Of a DNA stretch of 43,775 bases, positions 7,591 to 15,628 are shown piece by piece. The position numbers were made by a program, and so were the translations under genes. The stretch is from a bacterium. GTDB taxonomy: Bacteria; SZUA-79; Acidulodesulfobacterales; Acidulodesulfobacteraceae. The first letter of the stretch is position 1. The number at the start of each line of letters is the position of its first letter. Under the pieces are notes generated by a model, which was given only the letters and a program-made list of their open reading frames with translations, searched no databases and was not told where the DNA came from. The stretch covers positions 1 to 43,775 of the forward strand of contig QIJE01000037.1 in the NCBI GenBank assembly GCA_003232385.1, read 5' to 3'.

Positions 7591-8106
7591 TCAACCCTTA
7601 AGTTTCGGGGCATTTGGATGCGCCGCGTAAAACGCCTTTTCTTCAGATTCAGCTTTTTTAACTATTTGCGAAAGATCGGAGGCATGACATGCTTCGCACG
7701 AGAACTTAGGTGTCTTAAGGGGATCGGTTATTAAATTAGTATGCGCCATACCTTTCGCGATTGCAAAATGATTCCCTTTATGACAGGTAATACAACTTAT
7801 ATTGCGCACCGGACGATGAACATGGTGTATCGGCCCGAGATCCTTTTCCGCTATGCCCCCGCTATGGCATTCAACGCAGCTTGAGGGTGCAAGTCCGCAA
7901 GCGTTGGCAACGGGAGACTTAAAACCCTTTAGAACTTTGCCGGAAATAAGACCCAACGAAAGACTTTTAGACCGGGCTTTACGGCTGACCGCGACGTGTG
8001 ATTTGACGGAGTTGCTCATCCATAACCTGCTGAAAATAACCGCGCCGAAAATAAAAGGCACTACCAACGCAAATAAAAAAACTTTTTTCCATTTAATTTT
8101 TTTCAT
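7591..8106 (-). CDS. Membrane-anchored triheme cytochrome c
   Basis: 171 residues: a positively charged N-terminus and one uncleaved-looking membrane segment (about 9-27), followed by a periplasmic region with three heme motifs, CVECH (77-81), CITCH (105-109) and CEACH (137-141). Additional His (near 94-97, 113, 122) may be distal heme ligands. It looks like a small NapC/NrfH-unrelated electron-transfer protein similar to class III-type or split-Soret cytochromes, but I cannot name a subfamily. It is the first gene of the sulfur operon, 74 bases upstream of the transporter gene, and probably takes electrons from or gives them to periplasmic sulfur chemistry. Confidence 0.85.
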   Translation of the reverse strand: MKKIKWKKVFLFALVVPFIFGAVIFSRLWMSNSVKSHVAVSRKARSKSLSLGLISGKVLKGFKSPVANACGLAPSSCVECHSGGIAEKDLGPIHHVHRPVRNISCITCHKGNHFAIAKGMAHTNLITDPLKTPKFSCEACHASDLSQIVKKAESEEKAFYAAHPNAPKLKG

Positions 8107-8526
8107 CTATCCGCCCCTTATTTAAATGTGATTACAAAATTTTTATCTGCACCTAAAATGTAAACCGTTTAGTCTAATTTAATTAAAATTTAACATATTA
8201 CGATTATGTATGTCAATATAAAAATTTATTATTAAAAAATTATAAAAATAAAACATATATTTATTATAAAAACCTTTATTTTACCTGAATATTAGTATAC
8301 AAGTATATTCATATGATAGAATATTCTTTAATCCTCATATATCTGCATAACGCAAAAGAATATATCAAATTAAGGCCCTGCAAGAATAGGAAATTTTTAT
8401 ACTGACTTGACAAACAACAGCGACGTATGGCAAGATTATTCTCAATAAAAGATTCACTATATCACGTTAATATATAAACTTTAAAGAAGATTTGATTGAG
8501 CGCAAACACGTTTTTGTATAATTTCT
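8107..8526. other. AT-rich divergent intergenic region
   Basis: This 420-base stretch separates the sulfur operon (-) from the DUF996 gene (+). It contains the operon promoter at 8188-8216 and a TATAAT at 8517-8522 just before the DUF996 start. The middle (8225-8480) is very AT-rich; I see no supported gene, RNA or repeat there. Confidence 0.5.
8188..8216 (-). promoter_or_regulatory. Sigma70-type promoter of the sulfur operon
   Basis: On the minus strand a perfect TTGACA (8211-8216) is followed after 17 bases by TTAAAT (8188-8193). The predicted transcript start is near 8181, giving a leader of about 75 bases before the triheme cytochrome ATG, which is preceded by an AAGGGG ribosome site. 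Confidence 0.55.
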
Positions 8527-9081
8527 ATGGATTCATTAAAAACATTAAAGGTTTTGGGAGTTACGGGAAGCATATTAATCTTTCTGGGGGTAATACCCTA
8601 TTTTAGCGATATATTTAATTCGATAGGCGGTATATTATTTTTTATAGCTATATATAAAACCGGAAAGATTTTAAAAGATAAATCTATATTCCATAAATTT
8701 TTCACGGGGTTTGTTATAGAAATTTCAGGAATTTTTTTTGGGGTAGCGATCGTCCTTATCTTTTTTCCTAAGTTTTTTGAATTCAAATCATATATATCCG
8801 CAATAATCGGCTTCCTAATAATTTATCCCTTTATAATAATCGGCTCTAATTTTTATAAAAAAAGTTTTGCTTTAATTGCACTTCATACAAATAATAAATT
8901 TTTCAAATTGGCAGGGGATTTTATGCTCTGGGGTGCAGTGGGAATCATATTCTTCGGCCTGGGTTTGATTTTAATTTATGCGGGGTGGTTTATCCTTATC
9001 AGGGCCTTTTTATCTTTACCGAATACGACCCGAAAAGAAGAATCGGGGCGTGCCGATGCCAATACAGCTGTTAATACTTGA
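8527..9081 (+). CDS. DUF996 family integral membrane protein
   Basis: 184 residues with about four or five hydrophobic spans (roughly 9-30, 34-46, 58-78, 88-110, 132-162) and a polar C-terminal tail ending in Asp-Ala-Asn. The start TLKVLGVTGSILIFLG and the loop IYKTGKILKDKSIFHKF match the look of DUF996 proteins, which are found in archaea and anaerobic bacteria and have no known function. The ATG is only four bases after a TATAAT (8517-8522) and has no ribosome site, so the mRNA may be leaderless, or the TATAAT is chance. The tail DANTAVNT is not membrane-like. It is probably separate from ffh, which has its own promoter. Confidence 0.7.
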   Translation: MDSLKTLKVLGVTGSILIFLGVIPYFSDIFNSIGGILFFIAIYKTGKILKDKSIFHKFFTGFVIEISGIFFGVAIVLIFFPKFFEFKSYISAIIGFLIIYPFIIIGSNFYKKSFALIALHTNNKFFKLAGDFMLWGAVGIIFFGLGLILIYAGWFILIRAFLSLPNTTRKEESGRADANTAVNT

Positions 9082-9114
9082 TTCTACCGGTAACTTCAGG
9101 GGTATTCTGCGGGC

Positions 9115-9143
9115 TTGACATATTTTCCGAAAAATAATAAAAT
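9115..9143 (+). promoter_or_regulatory. Strong sigma70-type promoter of the ffh-rpsP operon
   Basis: TTGACA (9115-9120), spacer of exactly 17 bases, and TAAAAT (9138-9143). The predicted start near 9150 leaves a leader of about 50 bases before the ffh ATG at 9199. This is the best promoter match I saw in the window. Confidence 0.75.
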
Positions 9144-9198
9144 AGCAGTTTTAATATCCTTGACGTTGTTTGTATTTAAACTTATATAAAATATCAAA

Positions 9199-10569
9199 AT
9201 GTTTGATGGATTAAGTTCAAAGCTCGAAAGAGTATTTAAAAATCTTAGGGGTTACGGAAAGCTATCCGAGAAAAATATTGAAGGTAGTCTTAAAGAAATA
9301 AAACTATCTTTATTGGAAGCCGATGTAAACTACCTTACCGTAAAAGAATTTATTGAGAACGTAAAAAATAAGGCCTTAGGCGAAAAAGTTGCTGACAGCT
9401 TGAACCCCGCCCAGCAGATAATAAAAATAATAAGAGACGAGATGGTCGTTCTATTGGGCGGCAACGAACCCCTCAATATTAAAGCTAAACCGCCTGTAAT
9501 TATCATGCTTATAGGGCTTCAGGGCTCCGGTAAGACTACTACCGCGGGCAAGCTTGCATTATATCTGCACAGAATGAAACGTAAGGTTTATTTGGTTCCG
9601 GCGGATGTTTACAGACCTGCCGCAATACTGCAGTTAAAAAAAATAGGTGCAAGTATTAATATACCCGTTTACGAACCGTCCGAAGAAAACGGAGAAGTTA
9701 CACAAAATCCGGAAAATATTCTGCAAAATGCATTAAATATTGCCGAAAAACAGGCTTACGATACGGTGATAGTCGATACGGCAGGAAGACTTGAAATCGA
9801 CGAACCGCTTATGAACGAGCTTAAATTGCTTAACAATAAATTTAATCCGCAAGAAATTTTATTCGTTGCGGATTCCATGCTGGGTCAAAGTGCCGTCACG
9901 GTAGCAAAGGCTTTTAACGATGCACTGAATATTTCAGGTATTATCTTGACTAAGGTTGACGGGGATTCAAGGGGCGGAGCGGCACTGTCTATTAAAAAAA
10001 CAGTGAATAAACCGATAAAATTTATCGGAACAGGTGAAAAATTAAGCGATTTTGAGGTTTTTTACGGTGATAGAATTGCCGATAGGATACTCGGCATGGG
10101 AGATATTATTGGCTTGATAGAAAAGGCGCAGGAATCTATAGACGAGAAATCCGCGCAATCTATCGAGAATTCTCTCAATAAAAAAAACTTTACCGTAAAA
10201 GATTTTGCGGAACAGCTTAAAATGATGTCTAAAATAGGTGGCATTACTAAAATAGCAGGAATGATTCCGGGCTTTTCCAAAATAAAAGATAAATTTAATC
10301 CCGAATTAGCAGAAAAAGAAATATCTAAAATTAAAGCGATAATAAACTCTATGACCGAGAAAGAACGTATAAACCCGGGCATTCTTAACGGTGGCAGAAG
10401 GAAAAGAATTGCAGCGGGAAGCGGAACGGCGGTAAGCGACGTCAATATATTTATAAATAAGTTCGAAGAAGTTAAGAAAATGATGAAAGCATTTAAAAAG
10501 AATAAATCGGGTTCTTTAAGAAACGTAAATAATATTAAAAACATATTTAACAAGGGAGATTTCAAGTGA
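9199..10569 (+). CDS. ffh: Signal recognition particle protein Ffh
   Basis: 456 residues, normal for Ffh. The N domain (about 1-85) is followed by the GTPase G domain with the P-loop GLQGSGKTT (106-114), DTAGR (193-197) and TKVDGDSRGGAALS (about 250-263), then the Met-rich M domain from about 325 (KDFAEQLKMMSKIGG; PGFSKIKDKFNPELAEKE), which binds 4.5S RNA and signal peptides. It targets nascent membrane proteins to FtsY and the Sec/YidC machinery. The stop TGA overlaps the rpsP start by four bases. The ffh-rpsP-rimM-trmD-rplS order is widespread in bacteria. Confidence 0.98.
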   Translation: MFDGLSSKLERVFKNLRGYGKLSEKNIEGSLKEIKLSLLEADVNYLTVKEFIENVKNKALGEKVADSLNPAQQIIKIIRDEMVVLLGGNEPLNIKAKPPVIIMLIGLQGSGKTTTAGKLALYLHRMKRKVYLVPADVYRPAAILQLKKIGASINIPVYEPSEENGEVTQNPENILQNALNIAEKQAYDTVIVDTAGRLEIDEPLMNELKLLNNKFNPQEILFVADSMLGQSAVTVAKAFNDALNISGIILTKVDGDSRGGAALSIKKTVNKPIKFIGTGEKLSDFEVFYGDRIADRILGMGDIIGLIEKAQESIDEKSAQSIENSLNKKNFTVKDFAEQLKMMSKIGGITKIAGMIPGFSKIKDKFNPELAEKEISKIKAIINSMTEKERINPGILNGGRRKRIAAGSGTAVSDVNIFINKFEEVKKMMKAFKKNKSGSLRNVNNIKNIFNKGDFK

Positions 10570-10805
10570 CGGTAGCAATTAGGCTTACGAGAGTAGGTTC
10601 TCACAAAAAACCTGTTTACAGAATTGTAGCGGCTTCAAAAGAAAAAGCGGTTCAAAAAAAGTTTATTGAGATATTGGGCGTGTATAATCCGTGCTCAAGC
10701 ACTAATCAATTTACTATTAATAAAGATAAATTCGACAAGTGGATAAGTCTGGGGGCAAAACCTAGCGATACCGTTATGTCTTTGGTCAAAAAACAAGGAA
10801 AATGA
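10566..10805 (+). CDS. rpsP: 30S ribosomal protein S16
   Basis: 79 residues starting TVAIRLTRVGSHKKPVYRIV, the universal S16 N-terminus, with the later GVYNP and KPSDTV segments. It begins at a GTG (10566-10568) that overlaps the ffh stop (GTGA), with a GGGAG ribosome site about seven bases upstream inside ffh, so it is translationally coupled. Its own stop overlaps the rimM start. S16 is an early assembly protein of the 30S 5' domain. The khpA (KH-domain) gene that often sits between rpsP and rimM is absent here. Confidence 0.97.
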   Translation: MTVAIRLTRVGSHKKPVYRIVAASKEKAVQKKFIEILGVYNPCSSTNQFTINKDKFDKWISLGAKPSDTVMSLVKKQGK

Positions 10806-11335
10806 ACGACAACCGTGAAAACGGCGATAATTGTACAGGCGGCTATATAAGTATTGGGGAGTTTGCAAAACCACACGGAATTTATGGCGAGCTTCTGTTT
10901 ATCCCCTATAATCCCGCAACGGATGCAATGGGGTTGAATGTTTCTTTATTTATAAAAAAAACCGCCTGTTACTCACTCATAGACATCGAAAAAATAAGAC
11001 CGGTAAACAAGGGATATCTTATTAAAATTTGCGGCGTTAATTCTATAGAGGAAGCTGAAAAGTTTAAAAAAGTTCCGATATTTATAAAAAAAACAGATAT
11101 TATCATCGATAAAGACGAATATTTAATTTCCGATTTAATCGGATTAAACTGTTATAACGAGACCGGTAAAAATATCGGAACCGTTTCGGAAATTTACCCC
11201 GGCGAAACCGATGTTGTAGGAGTTAAGTCGGATAGAGGCATATACTTGATCCCCATGACTGAAAATAATATAGAATCCATAGATATAAAAAGTTCAGAGA
11301 TAAACGTAAAAAATGAAGAAGACTACAAAATATGA
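10802..11335 (+). CDS. rimM: Ribosome maturation factor RimM
   Basis: 177 residues. The start region YISIGEFAKPHGIYGELLFIPY is the conserved RimM N-terminal beta-barrel signature (GxxxxxHGxxGE). The C-terminal PRC-barrel part includes DLIGLNCYNETGKNIGTVSEIY and YLIPMTENNIESID, matching the usual LIGxxV...GxVxxI and PF/MxxxxI patterns. RimM binds S19 and helps mature the 30S head. It overlaps rpsP by ATGA and trmD by ATGA, the usual tight coupling of this operon. Confidence 0.95.
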   Translation: MNDNRENGDNCTGGYISIGEFAKPHGIYGELLFIPYNPATDAMGLNVSLFIKKTACYSLIDIEKIRPVNKGYLIKICGVNSIEEAEKFKKVPIFIKKTDIIIDKDEYLISDLIGLNCYNETGKNIGTVSEIYPGETDVVGVKSDRGIYLIPMTENNIESIDIKSSEINVKNEEDYKI

Positions 11336-12102
11336 ACGATAAGAGTAAGGCGATCCAAAATATAAAAGTTATTGATATAATTTCGATTATGCCCGAATAT
11401 TTTGATTCTTTTATGAAGGTCGGGCTTATCGGAAGGGCTGTTAAAAACGGCCTTATCCGAATAAATATTATTAATCCGAGAAATTTTTCGGAAGACAGGC
11501 ACGGAAGGGTAGACGACAAGATTTACGGAGGGGGTGCGGGGCAGCTTTTAATGGCAGAACCGATTATCAAGGCATACGAGTATTCTATAAACGAATACAA
11601 TAGACACTATTTAAATGATTGTGAACTTAAAGATGATAAAATCATTACCGTAATAATGTCGGCTTCGGGGAGGCTGCTAAATTCAAAGATAGCACGTGAT
11701 TTTTCCGACTGCAACCATATTATAATAATTTGCGGAAGATATGAAGGGATAGATGCAAGGGTGCCGGAGATTGTAAACGGAATGGAAATATCTATAGGTG
11801 ACTATATTTTATCCGGAGGAGAAATAGCCTCTATTATTTTAGTGGAGACGATAAGCCGTTACTTTAAGGGATTTCTCGGAAATTCAGAATCGTTAAAAGA
11901 GGAAAGCCTTTCCGGAGATATTGAAAAAATGTTAGAATACCCTCAATATACAAAACCGCCGGTCGTAAAAGACTATGCCGTTCCGGATGTTCTTCTCAGC
12001 GGAAACCATAAATTGATTAACGGTTGGAGAATGAATGAGGCTTTAAAGAAAACGGCAGAAAACAGGTTGGATTTGCTTGACAAAAAAACGGAACAGGTTT
12101 AG
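11332..12102 (+). CDS. trmD: tRNA (guanine-N1)-methyltransferase TrmD
   Basis: 256 residues. Recognised by the N-terminal IDIISIMPEYFDSFMKVGLIGRA, NPRNFSED-HGRVDDKIYGGGAGQL, and the SAM-binding trefoil-knot segments IIICGRYEGIDARV and EISIGDYILSGGEIA. The C-terminal domain contains EYPQYTKPPV, also typical. TrmD makes m1G37 in tRNAs with G at position 36 and prevents frameshifting. The ATG overlaps the rimM stop. A 41-base gap with its own ribosome site follows before rplS. Confidence 0.97.
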   Translation: MNDKSKAIQNIKVIDIISIMPEYFDSFMKVGLIGRAVKNGLIRINIINPRNFSEDRHGRVDDKIYGGGAGQLLMAEPIIKAYEYSINEYNRHYLNDCELKDDKIITVIMSASGRLLNSKIARDFSDCNHIIIICGRYEGIDARVPEIVNGMEISIGDYILSGGEIASIILVETISRYFKGFLGNSESLKEESLSGDIEKMLEYPQYTKPPVVKDYAVPDVLLSGNHKLINGWRMNEALKKTAENRLDLLDKKTEQV

Positions 12103-12143
12103 TTTTCGCTATAAATATAAAATAAATACGAAAGGAGACTTAA

Positions 12144-12503
12144 ATGAATATCATTGAAAAAATTGAAAGTTTATCTCTAAAAACAGATATTCCGACATTT
12201 AAACCGGGAGATACCGTAAAGGTGCACCAGAAAATAAAAGAAGGAGACAAGGAAAGGATTCAGGTTTTTGAAGGCGTAGTTATAGCAAAAAAAGCCGGCG
12301 GCCTGCGCTCCTCTTTTACCGTGAGAAAAAACTCTTACGGCGTAGGTGTAGAAAAAATCTTCTTAATTCATTCGCCCTTAATCGATAAAATAGAATTACT
12401 TTATCGCGGAAAAATAAGGAGAGCAAAACTGTATTATTTAAGAAAGAAAAAGGGTAAGGAAGCCAAAATAAAGAGATTGGATTTAAATACATACGCCAAA
12501 TAA
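12144..12503 (+). CDS. rplS: 50S ribosomal protein L19
   Basis: 119 residues, normal for L19. Conserved elements: [26 protein letters not shown], the [19 protein letters not shown] centre and the basic [17 protein letters not shown] end that reaches the 30S-50S interface. An AAGGAG ribosome site (12133-12138) precedes the ATG by five bases. This is the last ribosomal gene of the operon; acylphosphatase follows 25 bases later, while rnhB, which commonly comes next in this operon, lies 3 kb away on the other strand. Confidence 0.97.
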   Translation: MNIIEKIESLSLKTDIPTFKPGDTVKVHQKIKEGDKERIQVFEGVVIAKKAGGLRSSFTVRKNSYGVGVEKIFLIHSPLIDKIELLYRGKIRRAKLYYLRKKKGKEAKIKRLDLNTYAK

Positions 12504-12528
12504 AAATATTAACTTATACCGATAGACA

Positions 12529-12807
12529 ATGGCTGTAAAATCATATAAGGCTGTAATAAAAGGTATCGTCCAAGGGGTTAATTTCAGAAATTTTACCAAA
12601 CTTGAGGCAGATAGAATAGGTATAAAGGGTTATGTCAGGAACACCGCCGACGGTCATGTAGAGGCTTTTTTAGAGGGCGAAGAAGACCTGATAAGAGAAA
12701 TAGTTTCCATAGTTCATACGGGACCGCTTCATTCTACAGTAAATGAAGTCAAGCTTTATGAACAGAAAAATCTGTCGAACTTTAAAGATTTTAAAGTTAT
12801 TCGATAA
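12529..12807 (+). CDS. acyP: Acylphosphatase
   Basis: 92 residues, the normal size. Motif 1, KGIVQGVNFRNF, carries the phosphate-binding Arg20, and motif 2, GIKGYVRNTADGHVEAFLEG, carries catalytic Asn38. The usual GVGFR reads GVNFR here, an accepted variant. It hydrolyses carboxyl-phosphate bonds such as those in acetyl- or carbamoyl-phosphate. The start lies 25 bases after rplS with no strong ribosome site (GATAGACA), so it is likely read through with the ribosomal operon. It converges with rsmI with only 17 bases between them. Confidence 0.93.
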   Translation: MAVKSYKAVIKGIVQGVNFRNFTKLEADRIGIKGYVRNTADGHVEAFLEGEEDLIREIVSIVHTGPLHSTVNEVKLYEQKNLSNFKDFKVIR

Positions 12808-12824
12808 ACCGCCGCGATAAGGCC

Positions 12825-13502
12825 TTATTGAAGAGGTTCTATAAGCAGCGTTATTTCTCCCTTCAATAATTCGGGAGAGTTCCTAATTTCATCCTTTAGC
12901 GTTTCTATATCTTGGGTTCTTATAAATTCATAAATTTTAGTAAGCTCTTTAGCGTAACAAATTTTTACGTTTCCCAATATCTCCGTGATGTCCTCAAGTA
13001 ATTTTTCGACGCTTCTTGCGGGTTCGAACACGATAAAAACCCTTTCTTCTTCTTTAAGTTTGGCAAGAAATTTTTTTCTCTTGCCTCTCTTTTTCGGCAA
13101 AAATCCTACAAACGTAAACCTTGCAACGTCAAGACCCGATACCGACAGGGCGCTCAAAACGCTTGAAGCACCGGGTATGGGGATGACTTTAATGCTTTGT
13201 TCCACGCATAACCTCACCAAATATGAACCCGGATCGGATACTAAAGGGGTTCCGGCTTCGCTCACTAAGGCGATGTCTTTCCCCTTTTTTATATTGGCAA
13301 CAATGCCGTCTGCCGCCTTTCTCTTATTGTACTCGTGATAAGCAATCAAGCGTGTTTTTATGTGATAATGCGAGGTCAATATTCTTGTTTTTCTCGTATC
13401 TTCGCAGGCTATAAAATTTACCCGTCTCATTACTTTAAGTGCCCTTATAGTAATATCCTCAAGATTCCCTATGGGAGTGGCAACAACGTATAAAGCGGAC
13501 AT
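12825..13502 (-). CDS. rsmI: 16S rRNA (cytidine-1402-2'-O)-methyltransferase RsmI
   Basis: 225 residues, matching RsmI. Starts LYVVATPIGNLEDITIRALKVM, the hallmark of the family, followed by ACEDTRKT, LVSEAGTPLVSDPG (SAM binding, GTPxxSDPG) and PIPGASSVLSALSVSG. These are the signature motifs of the SAM-dependent tetrapyrrole-methylase fold. It methylates the ribose of C1402 in the decoding centre. It lies four bases after nadE on the minus strand, apparently in the same transcript. Confidence 0.96.
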   Translation of the reverse strand: MSALYVVATPIGNLEDITIRALKVMRRVNFIACEDTRKTRILTSHYHIKTRLIAYHEYNKRKAADGIVANIKKGKDIALVSEAGTPLVSDPGSYLVRLCVEQSIKVIPIPGASSVLSALSVSGLDVARFTFVGFLPKKRGKRKKFLAKLKEEERVFIVFEPARSVEKLLEDITEILGNVKICYAKELTKIYEFIRTQDIETLKDEIRNSPELLKGEITLLIEPLQ

Positions 13503-13506
13503 CCGA

Positions 13507-14355
13507 TTAAGACCAGTCCCTTAAATATCTGAAATCTATATTTATAGTTCGTTCCGATATTTTGGCTATTATCGGCATGCGCCTTTTATATTGAGACTTT
13601 TTTATTTTGCGGTATATTTTATTTACAAGATTTTCATCATAACCTAAAGATACTATAACTTTCGGCTTATACATCTTATCTATCAAAAGATACATTATGC
13701 CGTCGGCAAGTTCGTAAGAAAAACCTAATTCTGCTTCATCCGACTGCTCAGCCCATAAATCTGCTGAAGGCGGTTTCTTTATTATGCTTTCCGGAACCCT
13801 CAGATGTTTTGCAAGCCGATATATCTGAGTTTTATAAATATCTCCGATGGGATTTAAAGCCGACGCCATATCACCGTAAATCGTACCGTAACCCAAAAGC
13901 AATTCCGATTTATTGCTCGTTCCTAAAACCAAAGATTTTAATTTATATGAATAATCATATAAAACGGACATTCTTTCCCTCGCCATCTTATTTCCTATCC
14001 TGACCTTGATATCGTCCAAGGGAGTATCGTTTTTTTCTGCCGAAAAATAACCGTCTATCTGTTTTGTGATATCAATCGTATAATAATTAATTCCAAGTTC
14101 ATCCACTACCTTCAACGCATCTTTTAAGCTTGCCTCGGAACTGCTCTTATACGGCATAAGCAGAGCGGAGACATTATCTTTTCCAAGAGCGGCGGAGGCC
14201 AAATAACAGGCCACAGCGGAGTCTATGCCGCCGGAAAGCCCTAATACTACCCTATTCGTCCCGGTTTTCAAGACCTCATCTTTTATAAAATAAGCAAGAT
14301 GTTTAAAGATAATAGGAAAATTATGTTCGTCTATTTCAGGAAGTTCTTTTTTCAT
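13507..14355 (-). CDS. nadE: NAD+ synthetase, synthetase domain only
   Basis: 282 residues. The adenylating site SGGIDS (41-46, preceded by LGL) and later LVLGTSNKSELLLGYGTIYGDMASALNPIGD and KPPSADLW segments are the NadE signatures. It converts deamido-NAD+ to NAD+ using ATP and ammonia. The length corresponds to the ammonia-dependent type without a glutaminase domain, but the gene overlaps by 20 bases a separate amidase gene (14336-15214) whose sequence resembles the glutaminase half of glutamine-dependent enzymes. The two products probably form a two-chain glutamine-dependent synthetase. Confidence 0.94.
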   Translation of the reverse strand: MKKELPEIDEHNFPIIFKHLAYFIKDEVLKTGTNRVVLGLSGGIDSAVACYLASAALGKDNVSALLMPYKSSSEASLKDALKVVDELGINYYTIDITKQIDGYFSAEKNDTPLDDIKVRIGNKMARERMSVLYDYSYKLKSLVLGTSNKSELLLGYGTIYGDMASALNPIGDIYKTQIYRLAKHLRVPESIIKKPPSADLWAEQSDEAELGFSYELADGIMYLLIDKMYKPKVIVSLGYDENLVNKIYRKIKKSQYKRRMPIIAKISERTINIDFRYLRDWS

Positions 14356-15214
14356 TTAAGATACCTTCGATTTCTTTCATGGTCAAATTTAAATTTTCAT
14401 CTCTTATCAGGGGTGTTTTAAATCTTTCAATATTTAAAACGTCCAAATTTATTTCGACTTTCATCGTTCCCTCTTCAAGATAATCCATCATCCGTTCCAT
14501 TTCTCCCGAAGGATTGAATATACATGAACCGCCCGAAAATCCGATACCGTCTTCATAACCTACCCTATTAACGTATATTACGTAACTTTTATAATAAAAA
14601 GCAATTACCGAAAGCAATTCCTCCCACATATTTATTGAGCTAAACCTATTTAAGCCCTCCACAATACCCCTTGTCGGAGAAGCGGAGTTTACTATAATAA
14701 CATGTGCGCCCTTATTAATGGCTATATAAGACGACGAAAGATGCCATGCATCTTCACATGTCAAAATGGAGGTCTTAATGCCGCCTATGTCAAAAACGCC
14801 AAACTCTCCGCCCGGCTTAAAATATCTCGACTCTTCGAACATTCCGTATGTAGGCAGATAAACTTTCCTATGAACATGTATAATTTTTCCGTCTGAAACG
14901 CAAAGAGAAGAGTTGTAAAAATTATAATCCTCGTCTTTTTCGATAAAGCCGGCAATAATGGACATATTCAGGTCCATGCTCGCCTTAAAAATGGGCTCCA
15001 ACACTAATGCATCTTCACGGTTATTAATATTTATACCGATATCGTAAACGCTATCTTTTAAAAAATAACCGGTTAAAGAAAGTTCCGGAAAAACGACGAG
15101 GCTTACCCCTTCATCTTTTGCTTTTGAAATAATATCAAGATGATTCTCTATATTTTTCTTTAAATCTCCAACTACCGGACTTGTCTGTGCAAGCAGTATT
15201 TTTATAGAATTCAT
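14336..15214 (-). CDS. Nitrilase-superfamily amidase, probable NadE glutaminase subunit
   Basis: 292 residues with the complete Glu-Lys-Cys triad of the carbon-nitrogen hydrolase fold: Glu44 in VVFPELSLTGYF, Lys117 in HRKVYLPTYGMFEE and Cys153 in LTCEDAWH. The N-terminus IKILLAQTSPVVGDLKKN and the CEDxWH form resemble the glutaminase domain of bacterial glutamine-dependent NAD synthetases. It would release ammonia from glutamine for the adjoining NadE. The nadE start lies 20 bases inside this gene, giving tight coupling. A different amidase of the same superfamily cannot be fully excluded. Confidence 0.85.
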   Translation of the reverse strand: MNSIKILLAQTSPVVGDLKKNIENHLDIISKAKDEGVSLVVFPELSLTGYFLKDSVYDIGININNREDALVLEPIFKASMDLNMSIIAGFIEKDEDYNFYNSSLCVSDGKIIHVHRKVYLPTYGMFEESRYFKPGGEFGVFDIGGIKTSILTCEDAWHLSSSYIAINKGAHVIIVNSASPTRGIVEGLNRFSSINMWEELLSVIAFYYKSYVIYVNRVGYEDGIGFSGGSCIFNPSGEMERMMDYLEEGTMKVEINLDVLNIERFKTPLIRDENLNLTMKEIEGILNEKRTS

Positions 15215-15609
15215 TATTCAAATATATTTTCAAAAAAAATTAGTTTGATCGAATTGCACTCTATATATTCTATAGAAATAATACCGTAATTTATGAGTCT
15301 TTTTTCTCTGTCGATATTGTAATTCATCAAAAAAAAATTAGATGCGTTTATTATTCTATTTAATCTCTTTTTATCTGCCGATTCATACGGTTTTCCTAAT
15401 TTGCTCTCAAACCTTGTTTCAACTTCTATAAAATTCAGTACTCCGCTTTTGCTTTCCGCGATAATATCTATTTCACTGCATCCTTTTCTGAATTTTGTTT
15501 TTATAATCTTATATCCTATTTTTTCTAAAAACCCGGCAGCTATTATCTCACCATTATCTCCTTTAGCTTTATTTAAAGATTTGCCGCTGATTTTACTGTA
15601 TTTATTCAT
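15214..15609 (-). CDS. YraN/UPF0102 family nuclease-like protein
   Basis: 131 residues of the restriction-endonuclease-like fold: KAKGDNGEIIAAGFLEKIGYKIIKTKFRKGCSEIDIIAESKSGVLNFIEVETR. The conserved Glu (GE), Asp (EIDII) and Glu-x-x (FIEVETR) are present; the typical EVK/EVR lysine is replaced by E-T, a family-level variation. A YraN protein is found in most bacteria, often next to rnhB and rsmI as here; its role is thought to lie in DNA uptake or processing but is not settled. Start overlaps the amidase gene by one base at its stop. Confidence 0.85.
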   Translation of the reverse strand: MNKYSKISGKSLNKAKGDNGEIIAAGFLEKIGYKIIKTKFRKGCSEIDIIAESKSGVLNFIEVETRFESKLGKPYESADKKRLNRIINASNFFLMNYNIDREKRLINYGIISIEYIECNSIKLIFFENIFE

Positions 15610-15628
15610 TTTCTACAGGTTATGCATA

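Noticed and set aside
8407-8412. A perfect TTGACA on the plus strand upstream of the DUF996 gene
   Set aside because: No acceptable -10 hexamer at 15-19 bases; GCAAGA follows at 17. Not enough for a promoter call.
8427-8477. Short frame of 16 residues (MARLFSIKDSLYHVNI) upstream of the DUF996 gene
   Set aside because: No ribosome binding site and no partner element; such frames are expected by chance in AT-rich DNA.
10062-10604. Long minus-strand frame of 180 codons opposite ffh
   Set aside because: It is the mirror of the ffh M domain: hydrophobic low-complexity product, no ribosome site, and ffh itself is certain.
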